Source: Paenactinomyces guangxiensis (GTDB taxonomy: Bacteria; Bacillota; Bacilli; Thermoactinomycetales; Thermoactinomycetaceae). From it: DNA of 64,000 bases. The notes under the pieces are model-generated. The model was given only the letters and a program-made list of their open reading frames with translations, had not been told where the DNA came from and searched no databases. The first letter of the stretch is position 1. Each line of letters starts with the position of its first letter. Below, piece after piece: positions 57,126 through 64,000 of this stretch. The DNA is taken from contig NZ_JAECVR010000010.1 in NCBI RefSeq assembly GCF_016055185.1, positions 62,001 to 126,000 on the forward strand, read 5' to 3'. The translations under genes were made by a program, and so were the position numbers.

Positions 57126-58178
57126 GTGATGAGTATGGAAATGATCGCATTTTTTTTACTAACCCTGTTTATCGCCATAGTCATCATAGTAAACGCTTTT
57201 TATCGTTCAGCGAAAAAGAGTAACAGAAACCGGCTGTATGTATTGACTGATTTGGGGATTCAAAACCATTCGGAATCGTTTAAAAAAGATATGTGTACCC
57301 TGATCAGCCATCTCGAAGCCTCTTTACCGGAACATTATACAGAACAGGTGAAGGAGCGGGTCATTCGGGAACACAAGATCAGCTTAACGGAGTGGGAAAA
57401 TCGCTGGTTTGAATGGAAACGTTATCTGGTTATGATTGCTCTGCTCAAATCGGTCCCTATGTTTAGCCGCGATGTAGATGATGTATGGCATGAGATGCTG
57501 ATGTTTACGAGAGAGTATGACGAATTTTCCAGGAAGTTTTTAAAAACCAAGTTGCACCATGTGCCCAATGCCCCGGATCAACCGTTTAACCCCCATGAAC
57601 GGGCGTGGTTTGACATCGTCTACACCCTTTTGTTTAAACCGACCAAATACAGCATCTCGGTATGGGGCAGCTTTTTAAAGCATCCGCTTTCACAGGAGCT
57701 GGTCAATGATTTGGAAAATGGATCGTTTGATCAGTTATCCTCCAAGTACTTAAATCAACATGCACATACGGAGGTCCCCGCTTCGGCCCGTTTGGGACGC
57801 TTTATCGTTCAATATTTGAAGTCGCAGATTGCGGAGATTCACGGATATGTGTACAAACACGGAACAAGTGTGAGCAAATTCCGTCATCATCAATCCACAA
57901 AAAAATCAGAGACAGATCTGGCACTCTGGATGCTTAATGGCGTGTTATTTTTATCTGTGTTTCATCCGGATCATTTTGCTGAACAATATCAATCGCTGTT
58001 CCGCGGAAGCGTTGTTCAAAGTGGCGGGTCATCTCCTTCCGGCTGTTCCAGCTGCGGGTCCGGAGACAACGGCGGAAGTGACAGCGGCGGAAGTGACGGT
58101 GGCGGAGGAAGCAGTTGCGGCGGGGGCAGCTGCGGTGGAGGCGGCTGTGGTGGAGGCGGCTGCGGCGGAGGTTCATAG
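57126..58178 (+). CDS. Membrane-anchored protein with DUF1399-like domain and Cys-Gly repeat tail
   Basis: 350 residues. One N-terminal span (MIAFFLLTLFIAIVIIVNAF) is followed by a helical cytoplasmic-looking domain. FSRDVDDVWHEMLMFTREYD and KTKLHHVPNAP resemble the DVDxxWH...TxxY...HHxP motifs of glycine-rich (DUF1399) proteins. The last ~45 residues are almost only Gly, Ser and Cys, ending in CGGGSCGGGGCGGGGCGGGS, with Cys about every five residues. The tail could bind metal or cross-link. Function unknown. Alone between two terminators. Confidence 0.65.
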   Translation: MMSMEMIAFFLLTLFIAIVIIVNAFYRSAKKSNRNRLYVLTDLGIQNHSESFKKDMCTLISHLEASLPEHYTEQVKERVIREHKISLTEWENRWFEWKRYLVMIALLKSVPMFSRDVDDVWHEMLMFTREYDEFSRKFLKTKLHHVPNAPDQPFNPHERAWFDIVYTLLFKPTKYSISVWGSFLKHPLSQELVNDLENGSFDQLSSKYLNQHAHTEVPASARLGRFIVQYLKSQIAEIHGYVYKHGTSVSKFRHHQSTKKSETDLALWMLNGVLFLSVFHPDHFAEQYQSLFRGSVVQSGGSSPSGCSSCGSGDNGGSDSGGSDGGGGSSCGGGSCGGGGCGGGGCGGGS

Positions 58179-58218
58179 ATGTTTTTGATGATCATGGTAT
58201 AAGCAATCGTAAAAGAAA

Positions 58219-58257
58219 ACTCCCCCGGCTTTAGAAAAGGGGGTCGGGGGAGTTTTT
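58219..58257 (+). terminator. Terminator after the Cys-Gly protein gene
   Basis: AACTCCCCCG and CGGGGGAGTT form a 10-bp stem with a ~17-base loop and TTT after it. Confidence 0.75.
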
Positions 58258-58273
58258 GGTCCGGGGTGATCTT

Positions 58274-58837
58274 ATGGCGGAAATCAATGCTAAAACAGTA
58301 TGTTTAAAAGCAAATGAAATGGTGAAAATCCGCTCTGCCCGTCCGGAAGACGCCGAATCGATCCTGCTTTTGACACAATCGGTCTTTCAGGAATCGGAGT
58401 TTACCTTAACCACCGCAGAGGAGTTTAGCCTGACCATTGAAGGGGAAGCGGAATGGATAAAAGAAAATCAGTCAGACCCGGACAAGCTGCTGATCGTAGC
58501 TGAAGCAGATCAACAAATTGTCTGAATGCTCGATTTTTGCAACGGAGTTAAGAAGCGGACCGCACATACGGGAAAATTCGGGATGAGTGTGCGAAAAGAC
58601 TGGAGGAATAAGGGGATTGGCAGAGTTTTGCTGGAAACTCTTTTGCAATGGGCAGAAAATCATCCGCGGATCGAAAAAGTTTTCTTAGAGGTATTTGTGA
58701 CGAATGAATGGGCCATTCACTTATATCGACAAATGGGCTTTGTCACCGAAGGGAGAAGAGTGAAACAGGTTCAGTTACATGACGGAGAATATGTCGATGA
58801 TCTGATCATGGCCCGGTTTACGAACAAGGAAAAGTAA
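58274..58837 (+). pseudogene. GNAT acetyltransferase interrupted by an in-frame TGA
   Basis: ATG at 58274 behind GGGGTG. The frame reads MVKIRSARPEDAESILLLTQ and IVAEADQQIV, then TGA (58523-58525), then continues in the same frame: MLDFCNGVKKRTAHTGKFGM, VRKDWRNKGIGRVLLETLL, and NEWAIHLYRQMGFVTEGRR. The acetyl-CoA motif lies after the stop. A single G-to-T change from GGA (Gly) explains it. The ATG right after TGA could in theory restart translation, but without a ribosome-binding site. Confidence 0.8.
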
Positions 58838-58876
58838 ATACCATCTATACTCGGACAGGAGCAGACGGTAAAAAAC

Positions 58877-59605
58877 TTATCTGCCAAAGAAAAATCTTAA
58901 AGCAGGGGGAATATCCCGTTGCCAAAAGCCCCAGGTATGATCTCCTTCATCCTCTACATAATGAACGTGTGCGTGTTTTTCTTTCAGATGACGAAGAACT
59001 TCACGGTTTCGGGCAACTAAATCCAGGCTTCCCATATGGGTGGAGACAGCCGTTTCCGCCTTGCCGACAGATTGATAGATACGAAAGTGTTCCAGTGATT
59101 TTGCATGAAGAATCGCTTCATTGGTCGCTTCCAGAAAAGCGCCTGACTGTGACAGAATCCGGTTGCTCACTTCCGGATAGTGTAAAGCGATGTGTAAGGA
59201 AACGGTGCCCCCAAGCGATGATCCGCCGAGGACCAGTCTCTCCGGGGAATCATCCGTAGGATAGTGGTCCCGGATCCGGGGAAGCAACTCTTCAACAACC
59301 ATTTTCATATGTTGTGAATGGCGGCTTCCTTTTGGTGAATATTCAGAGGTTCTCCGCTCTTTTTGTACCGGGACAGCCACCATGATGACAGGCTCGATCT
59401 CCCCGTTCACCATCATCTGATTGGCCTGGGTGACGATTCTCCCCAAATTAAAGTAATCATTCCCGTCATGGAGGACGAGCAGGGGATAGCTCCTGCTTTC
59501 ATCGTAACCGGGAGGGAGGGAGACAAGTATTTCTTTTGCTTCCTCCAGATGTTTGCTGTAGAGATTCTCTTTTTTAATTATTCTTTTATAAACCTTTTGT
59601 TCCAT
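58877..59605 (-). CDS. Esterase family protein (Fes/IroE-like alpha/beta hydrolase)
   Basis: 242 residues. The nucleophile elbow is GGSSLGGTVSLHIALHYPE and the catalytic His is in DEGDHTWGFW. KEILVSLPPGYDESRSYPLL and LHDGNDYFNLGRI match enterochelin esterase-like and putative esterase (PF00756) proteins. No signal peptide, so cytoplasmic. It may release iron from siderophores or act on other esters. No iron-box was recognised upstream. Confidence 0.85.
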   Translation of the reverse strand: MEQKVYKRIIKKENLYSKHLEEAKEILVSLPPGYDESRSYPLLVLHDGNDYFNLGRIVTQANQMMVNGEIEPVIMVAVPVQKERRTSEYSPKGSRHSQHMKMVVEELLPRIRDHYPTDDSPERLVLGGSSLGGTVSLHIALHYPEVSNRILSQSGAFLEATNEAILHAKSLEHFRIYQSVGKAETAVSTHMGSLDLVARNREVLRHLKEKHAHVHYVEDEGDHTWGFWQRDIPPALRFFFGR

Positions 59606-59788
59606 GTGATCAACTCTTTACTTTATGTATTGGGTAACTATTAATATACCCCAAACTTCTCTTGTTTTCTTCTTTGTTTGCCTTCCATTCTCCTGTCAAA
59701 AATCCAAAGATCGCCTTTTGACCCAATAATAAAAATAGATTTAAAATAAGAATAGGTGATCCAATTCGTAAATGGAGTGATCTGATCT

Positions 59789-61732
59789 ATGAGCCAACCA
59801 GTCTGGGTTCCAAAACCCGAGCAGATGAAACTGACGCGCCTTTACCGATTTATGAACAAGCATGGATACAGCGATTACGATCTTTTTTATGAACAATCCG
59901 TTCGTAACATCGCCTGGCTGTGGGATGAAGTGGTAAAAGATCTGGGACTGGAATGGATACAGCCTTATCGGCAGGTCATGGATACGTCAGACGGTATTGC
60001 GTGGACCCGCTGGTTTGTCGATGGAAAGATCAATGTAGCAGCGAATTGTTTGGACCGGTTTGTGAAGGAACCTGCTTCCCGGCATCGCCTTGCTCTGATC
60101 TGGGAAGGAGATAATGGTGAAACACGAAAATATACGTACCGCGATTTATGGGTTGAAGTAAACCGCTTTGCCCGGGGGCTGAAGCAACTGGGAGTGGGCG
60201 CAGGAGACCGGGTGGCGATCTATCTGCCGATGATTGCGGAAAATGTGATTGCCATGCTGGCGGTTGCCCGAATCGGGGCCATCTTTACCCCATGTTTTTC
60301 CGGATATGGTGCTGAAGCGGTGGCGACGCGAATCCGGGATTGTGAAGCGAAAATATTAATCACCGCCGATGGATTTTTGCGCCGGGGAAAAGTGATTGCC
60401 ATGAAAGAGGAAGCGGACCGGGCTGCTGATTTGTCGCCAACGATTGAAAAAGTGGTCGTAGTGAAGCGGCTGGGACGGGAATGCCCCTGGAACCGGGAGC
60501 GGGATGTGGACTGGGGTATCCTGACGGAAAATATGAAAGCGCTTCCCCCGCATGTAACCGATGCAAGCGATCCGTTTATGATTATTTATACATCCGGAAC
60601 CACAGGCAAACCTAAAGGAACCGTTCATGTACACAGCGGTTTCCCGGTGAAAGCCGCTTTCGATGCTGCATTCGGCTTTGATGTCGGCCCCGGAGACATT
60701 TTGTTCTGGGTGACAGATATGGGCTGGATGATGGGACCGTGGATGGTATTCGGAGCCTTGATGGTTGGCAGTACCATGCTGGTGTATGAAGGAACTCCCG
60801 ACCATCCGGCTCCTGACAGGCTCTGGCAGTTAGTGGCCAAACACGGGGTTACACACCTGGGCATCTCACCGACTCTGGTCCGTGCCCTGATGAAACATGG
60901 GGAAACCTGGGTTTCCCGGCATGATATCAGCAGTTTGCGGGTATTTGGCTCAACAGGGGAGCCATGGAATCCCGACCCCTGGTACTGGTTGTTTGAAAAA
61001 GTGGGACACAGTCAGGTCCCCATCTTTAACTACTCGGGCGGAACGGAAATCTCCGGAGGGATTCTGGGAAACAACTTGCTGAAACCGTTGGCCCCGTGCG
61101 GATTTACAGGCCCTTTGCCCGGAATGGATGCAGACGTGTTCGACGAGAACGGGCAACCGGTAAGAGGGAGGGTCGGTGAACTTGTTCTGCGTCAGCCCTG
61201 GGTGGGAATGGCCAGTGGATTTTGGCAGGATGACAAGCGTTATGAAGCAACTTATTGGAACCGTTGGCCTCATATTTGGGTTCACGGGGACTGGGTGGAA
61301 ATTGACGAACACGGATTTTGGTTTATCACCGGACGCTCGGATGATACCTTAAAAATTGCCGGAAAACGGCTGGGACCTGCGGAAATGGAGTCGGTTTTGG
61401 TTGATCATCCGGCAGTCCTGGAGGCAGCTACGATTGGGGTGCCTGACCAGGAGAAAGGAGAAACCGCAGTTTGTTTTGTCGTTGTAAAACCGGGAGCAGA
61501 AAGCTCCCCTGCTCTGTCCCGGGAACTGATCGATTTTGTCTCCGCGCAAATGGGCAAGGCGTTAAAGCCGAAGCGAGTGCATATGGTCAATGAACTGCCG
61601 AAAACCCGGAACGGGAAAATTTTGCGTCGTGTCATCAGAGCGGTGTATCTGGGAGAAGAACCGGGAGATTTGTCCTCGCTGGAGAATGCAGGTGCGGTGG
61701 AAGTGATTCGCGGATTAGCCCTGAAAAAATAA
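59789..61732 (+). CDS. AMP-forming acyl-CoA (acetyl-CoA-like) synthetase
   Basis: 647 residues, the length of acetyl-CoA synthetases. ATP motif YTSGTTGKPKGTVHVHSG, adenylate motifs YSGGTEISGG and the TGRSDDTLKIAGKRLGP hinge, and the C-terminal catalytic Lys in LPKTRNGKILRR. It activates a short carboxylate to its acyl-CoA via an acyl-AMP. The Trp that restricts the acetate pocket cannot be judged with certainty, so acetate, propionate or another short acid are all possible. Alone, with a terminator. Confidence 0.9.
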   Translation: MSQPVWVPKPEQMKLTRLYRFMNKHGYSDYDLFYEQSVRNIAWLWDEVVKDLGLEWIQPYRQVMDTSDGIAWTRWFVDGKINVAANCLDRFVKEPASRHRLALIWEGDNGETRKYTYRDLWVEVNRFARGLKQLGVGAGDRVAIYLPMIAENVIAMLAVARIGAIFTPCFSGYGAEAVATRIRDCEAKILITADGFLRRGKVIAMKEEADRAADLSPTIEKVVVVKRLGRECPWNRERDVDWGILTENMKALPPHVTDASDPFMIIYTSGTTGKPKGTVHVHSGFPVKAAFDAAFGFDVGPGDILFWVTDMGWMMGPWMVFGALMVGSTMLVYEGTPDHPAPDRLWQLVAKHGVTHLGISPTLVRALMKHGETWVSRHDISSLRVFGSTGEPWNPDPWYWLFEKVGHSQVPIFNYSGGTEISGGILGNNLLKPLAPCGFTGPLPGMDADVFDENGQPVRGRVGELVLRQPWVGMASGFWQDDKRYEATYWNRWPHIWVHGDWVEIDEHGFWFITGRSDDTLKIAGKRLGPAEMESVLVDHPAVLEAATIGVPDQEKGETAVCFVVVKPGAESSPALSRELIDFVSAQMGKALKPKRVHMVNELPKTRNGKILRRVIRAVYLGEEPGDLSSLENAGAVEVIRGLALKK

Positions 61733-61800
61733 ATAACCGGGTATGTCAATGGATCGCTTTCCGGCCTAGCTGATAAGGTTCTTCTGTAAACAGTAAAATG

Positions 61801-61829
61801 GGGCCCGGTTGTAACAGCCGGGCCTTTTC
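61801..61829 (+). terminator. Terminator of the acyl-CoA synthetase gene
   Basis: GGCCCGG and CCGGGCC pair around TTGTAACAG, followed by TTTTC. Confidence 0.8.
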
Positions 61830-62037
61830 ATCTATTTTGGGAGAAGTACGCGGATCGAAGGATTTTTGCAGCCCTCATTGACTATGCGGAATGTTCCAAT
61901 GTTTACTCATTTTTTTCATAAAAATAACATTTTCCTAAGACGAAATGAAAAGAAAATGATACAATGGATTTTGTCTAACTGGACACAAAAATGAATGGAC
62001 ATTGCGAATAAATACTAGGGAGAGGTGTCGGTATTGC

Positions 62038-62745
62038 ATGTTCGGGGTTACAGATCTGGAAATGCGAGTTCTACAAGTGCAAGGTACCGACTCTCCAGAG
62101 CAGAGAGATGAGCTGTTAAGAGAGTTAGAACCTCATGTGCGCCGAATAGCTTCCCGTGTTTGCAAAAGAGTGATCACGCAGCAGGATGACGAGTATTCCA
62201 TTGCCTATAAGGCATTGAATGAAGCAATTGAAGACTTTAGCCCCCACCACAAAGCATCCTTTCTATCTTTTGCCTACAGAGTCGTTCAGCGCAGGCTGGT
62301 GGACTATTTCCGCCAGGAGCAAAAACACCAGAGGGTTGTACCGATTGTAGGACCCGGGTCCCGTGGGGAAGAAGCAAGCCATCGGGAAATTATCGAACTT
62401 TCGTTTGAAAAACATAAAAAAGAAGAAGAAACCCGGATGCGTCGTTCAGAGATTGAGAGTTTTACCCTGGCATTAGAGAAACATGGAATCACTCTGAACG
62501 ACTTAGTGAAAAAATCTCCCAAACACCGTGATACCCGGGAAAACTTGTTTAAAATTGCAAAGATCCTGGTTTCTGATGAAAACCTGCTCAACCAATTTTA
62601 CCGCCAAAAGAAGCCGGATAAACACATCGCCAAGAAGTTGGGAATGCATCGGAGGACGCTTAGCAGGCATCGGACTTACCTGATTGCCCTTACTGTACTT
62701 GCTGTTGAAGATCTTACCTTGATGCGTGGCTATGTGGGTTTATGA
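62038..62745 (+). CDS. sigI: RNA polymerase sigma factor SigI
   Basis: 235 residues from ATG at 62038, with GGGAGAGG 12 bases before; a start at 62002 is possible. Region 2 is seen in ITQQDDEYSIAYKALNEAIE and FLSFAYRVVQRRLVDYFRQE, and the C-terminal SigI-type domain in DKHIAKKLGMHRRTLSRHRT. SigI factors respond to heat or cell-wall/polysaccharide signals under control of RsgI. It lies 24 bases upstream of rsgI as one operon. The ~200 bases upstream are A/T-rich with no clear SigI promoter consensus. Confidence 0.93.
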   Translation: MFGVTDLEMRVLQVQGTDSPEQRDELLRELEPHVRRIASRVCKRVITQQDDEYSIAYKALNEAIEDFSPHHKASFLSFAYRVVQRRLVDYFRQEQKHQRVVPIVGPGSRGEEASHREIIELSFEKHKKEEETRMRRSEIESFTLALEKHGITLNDLVKKSPKHRDTRENLFKIAKILVSDENLLNQFYRQKKPDKHIAKKLGMHRRTLSRHRTYLIALTVLAVEDLTLMRGYVGL

Positions 62746-62769
62746 GCGGATGAGAAAGGAGGGTAAATG

Positions 62770-63831
62770 ATGAATAGAGGGATTATCATGGAGGTTCAGA
62801 CTCAACACTGGATCGTGATGACCCCGGATGGCGAGTTTGTAAAGGTGCCAAGATCGAATCCTTCCGCTCAGATTGGTGAAGAGGTTACGTTCCAGGCTAA
62901 AAGGACGGCCCCGCGGCGGTCCTGGATCACCGCAGCTTCTGTGGCAGTTGCTGCAATGCTTGGATTCTTCTTTATTTTCCCCCAATTATCCCCTAATGAA
63001 GCTCATGCGGAAACCTACATCTATCTGGATGTGAATCCGAGTGTAGCTATTGGTTTAGATAGCGAAAACCGTGTTGTGGAAGTAAAACCTCTGAATTACT
63101 CTGCCAGAAAGCTGCTGGGCCGGATTGATTACAAGAATGCAACAGCAGATGAGTTTGTCGTTGATTTCCTGGTTCAGGCCCGGAGTCATGGATATCTTCA
63201 TAAGAAGGATCATCTGGTTCTGTCAGGAATTCAAGAAGAAAAAAACAGTGTAACGGCCATTAAAAACTTAGAGAAGGCCATTAAAAAGAATAGGCAGGTA
63301 GGAGAAAACAATCTTGGGTTAGCCGTTCATACCCTGTCCATTCCGAAAAAGGTGTCAGCCAAAGCAGCAGAAAATGGATTGTCTCCGACTAAATATGCTG
63401 TTTGGCTGCTGGCTAAAAAAGATGGAAAAGATATTCCTGTCGAGGAATTGGGGGAAAAATCCATTACCGAACTGGCTAATGACCTGGAGCCAGTGACGGA
63501 AATGCTTGAAGATCCGTTATCTGAAACAGAATGGGATCAAATGATTCAGACTGAAGATCCGAAAGCAGCCCAACCGCAAGATAAAGCACCTGAAGAAGAA
63601 AACGATAAAGAAACTCCGGTAACCACTCAGCCGGAAGAGCCTTCCAAGGCACCGCAAACTCCTGATTCGGGGCCCAAGAAGCCGGATTATCCGGAAGGAA
63701 GCACTTCGCCCGGGTCTTCATCAAATGGTACGACCTCTTCTGATACGCCTCCGAGCAATAACGGAACTGGAGACTCCAATGGAGCGAAAAAACCAGAATC
63801 CGAAGCAAATAGTTCTGAGGTAACTGAATAG
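62770..63831 (+). CDS. rsgI: Anti-sigma factor RsgI with disordered extracellular tail
   Basis: 353 residues from ATG at 62770 (AGGAGGG six bases before; ATG at 62767 too close). Residues 1-50 form the RsgI N-terminal sigma-binding domain (WIVMTPDGEFVKVP), followed by one span (AASVAVAAMLGFFFIFP). The extracellular part begins with YIYLDVNPSVAIGLD; autoproteolysis between Asn and Pro is known for this family, and the NP pair is present here (about residue 89). The last ~100 residues are Pro/Ser/Thr/Glu-rich and disordered, with no carbohydrate-binding domain, like B. subtilis rather than cellulosome-type RsgI. Confidence 0.92.
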   Translation: MNRGIIMEVQTQHWIVMTPDGEFVKVPRSNPSAQIGEEVTFQAKRTAPRRSWITAASVAVAAMLGFFFIFPQLSPNEAHAETYIYLDVNPSVAIGLDSENRVVEVKPLNYSARKLLGRIDYKNATADEFVVDFLVQARSHGYLHKKDHLVLSGIQEEKNSVTAIKNLEKAIKKNRQVGENNLGLAVHTLSIPKKVSAKAAENGLSPTKYAVWLLAKKDGKDIPVEELGEKSITELANDLEPVTEMLEDPLSETEWDQMIQTEDPKAAQPQDKAPEEENDKETPVTTQPEEPSKAPQTPDSGPKKPDYPEGSTSPGSSSNGTTSSDTPPSNNGTGDSNGAKKPESEANSSEVTE

Positions 63832-63945
63832 GCAGAAGATGATACAAATAGCGATACCGAAGGCCTTATAAAGTGACGCTCGATCGTTCGGTTGCAAGCT
63901 GACACCTCCCAAACAGCTTTCAACAGAAAAGAGAGGAGTCATGGG

Positions 63946-64000
63946 ATGAAAGGAATCGGGATCGTTAGGAAAATCGACCATTTAGGACGAATTGTTTTGC
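63946..64000 (+). CDS. AbrB/SpoVT-type transition-state regulator, cut by right edge
   Basis: ATG at 63946 with AGAGAGGAG before it opens 18 codons, MKGIGIVRKIDHLGRIVL, at the window edge. This matches the beginning of the AbrB family (GIVRKIDxLGRIVxP), swapped-hairpin DNA-binding proteins that control stationary-phase and sporulation genes. Which member (AbrB, Abh, SpoVT) cannot be told. Confidence 0.85.
   Translation, partial: MKGIGIVRKIDHLGRIVL

Overview
The window is chromosomal DNA of a spore-forming Gram-positive bacterium of the order Bacillales. The evidence is the set of close relatives of Bacillus genes (yugI, ytqA-ytqB/mnmM, yfkK, bacilliredoxin, csoR-copZ-copA, pdhABCD, queECDF, sigI-rsgI, an AbrB-type start at the right edge), strong AGGAGG ribosome-binding sites, frequent TTG/GTG starts, and rho-independent terminators after most genes. 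GC content looks moderate. A Thermoactinomycetaceae- or Alicyclobacillus-like lineage would fit, but I cannot place it further without a search. No tRNA, rRNA, CRISPR array, prophage or intact insertion sequence was seen.

Layout. 0-3 kb: an AzgA-type purine permease (cut by the left edge) next to a decayed salvage cluster (LacI regulator, ribokinase, NupC transporter, nucleoside hydrolase) in which at least three genes keep their ends but have lost their middles. 3-11 kb: udk, pckA, an S1-domain protein, a short-chain dehydrogenase, ytqA-mnmM, and a GNAT/nitrilase pair. 12-17 kb: the pyruvate dehydrogenase operon pdhABCD. 17-28 kb: transporters, a three-domain cell-wall amidase, a thioesterase, small conserved proteins, tpx, thpR and a dicarboxylate/glutamate symporter. 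28-31 kb: a von Willebrand lipoprotein and thiC behind a TPP riboswitch. 31.7-37 kb: a lone ABC ATPase, a GNAT protein and the copper operon csoR-copZ-copA with four CsoR-type operators. 37-42 kb: an accessory-looking stretch with two secreted glycosidase-like proteins, remnants of a LacI regulator, a tyrosine recombinase and an aldo/keto reductase, and one copy of a dispersed repeat. 42-52 kb: M50 protease, VOC protein, acnA, an IclR regulator, and two MocR-type regulators (one frameshifted and lacking the PLP lysine). 52-57 kb: the queuosine precursor operon queE-queC-queD-queF, rtcB with an unusual leader, and a bacilliredoxin. 57-64 kb: a glycine/cysteine-tailed membrane protein, a GNAT gene split by an in-frame TGA, an esterase, an acyl-CoA synthetase, and the sigI-rsgI sigma/anti-sigma pair.

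Most genes are housekeeping. The operons form clear functional units: PDH feeds acetyl-CoA to acnA and the TCA cycle, pckA serves gluconeogenesis, queECDF makes preQ1 from GTP, csoR-copZ-copA senses and exports copper, and sigI-rsgI is an envelope-responsive regulatory pair.

The parts most worth a second look are the cluster of genes with missing middles (1.1-2.7 kb), a roughly 235-bp MITE-like repeat present in two full copies and one miniature copy, the rtcB leader with a hidden ribosome-binding site, a MocR regulator without its PLP lysine, a 17-codon leader ORF overlapping an IclR gene start, and a membrane protein ending in repeated CGGG units. All assignments rest on reading the sequence. 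No database search was run.
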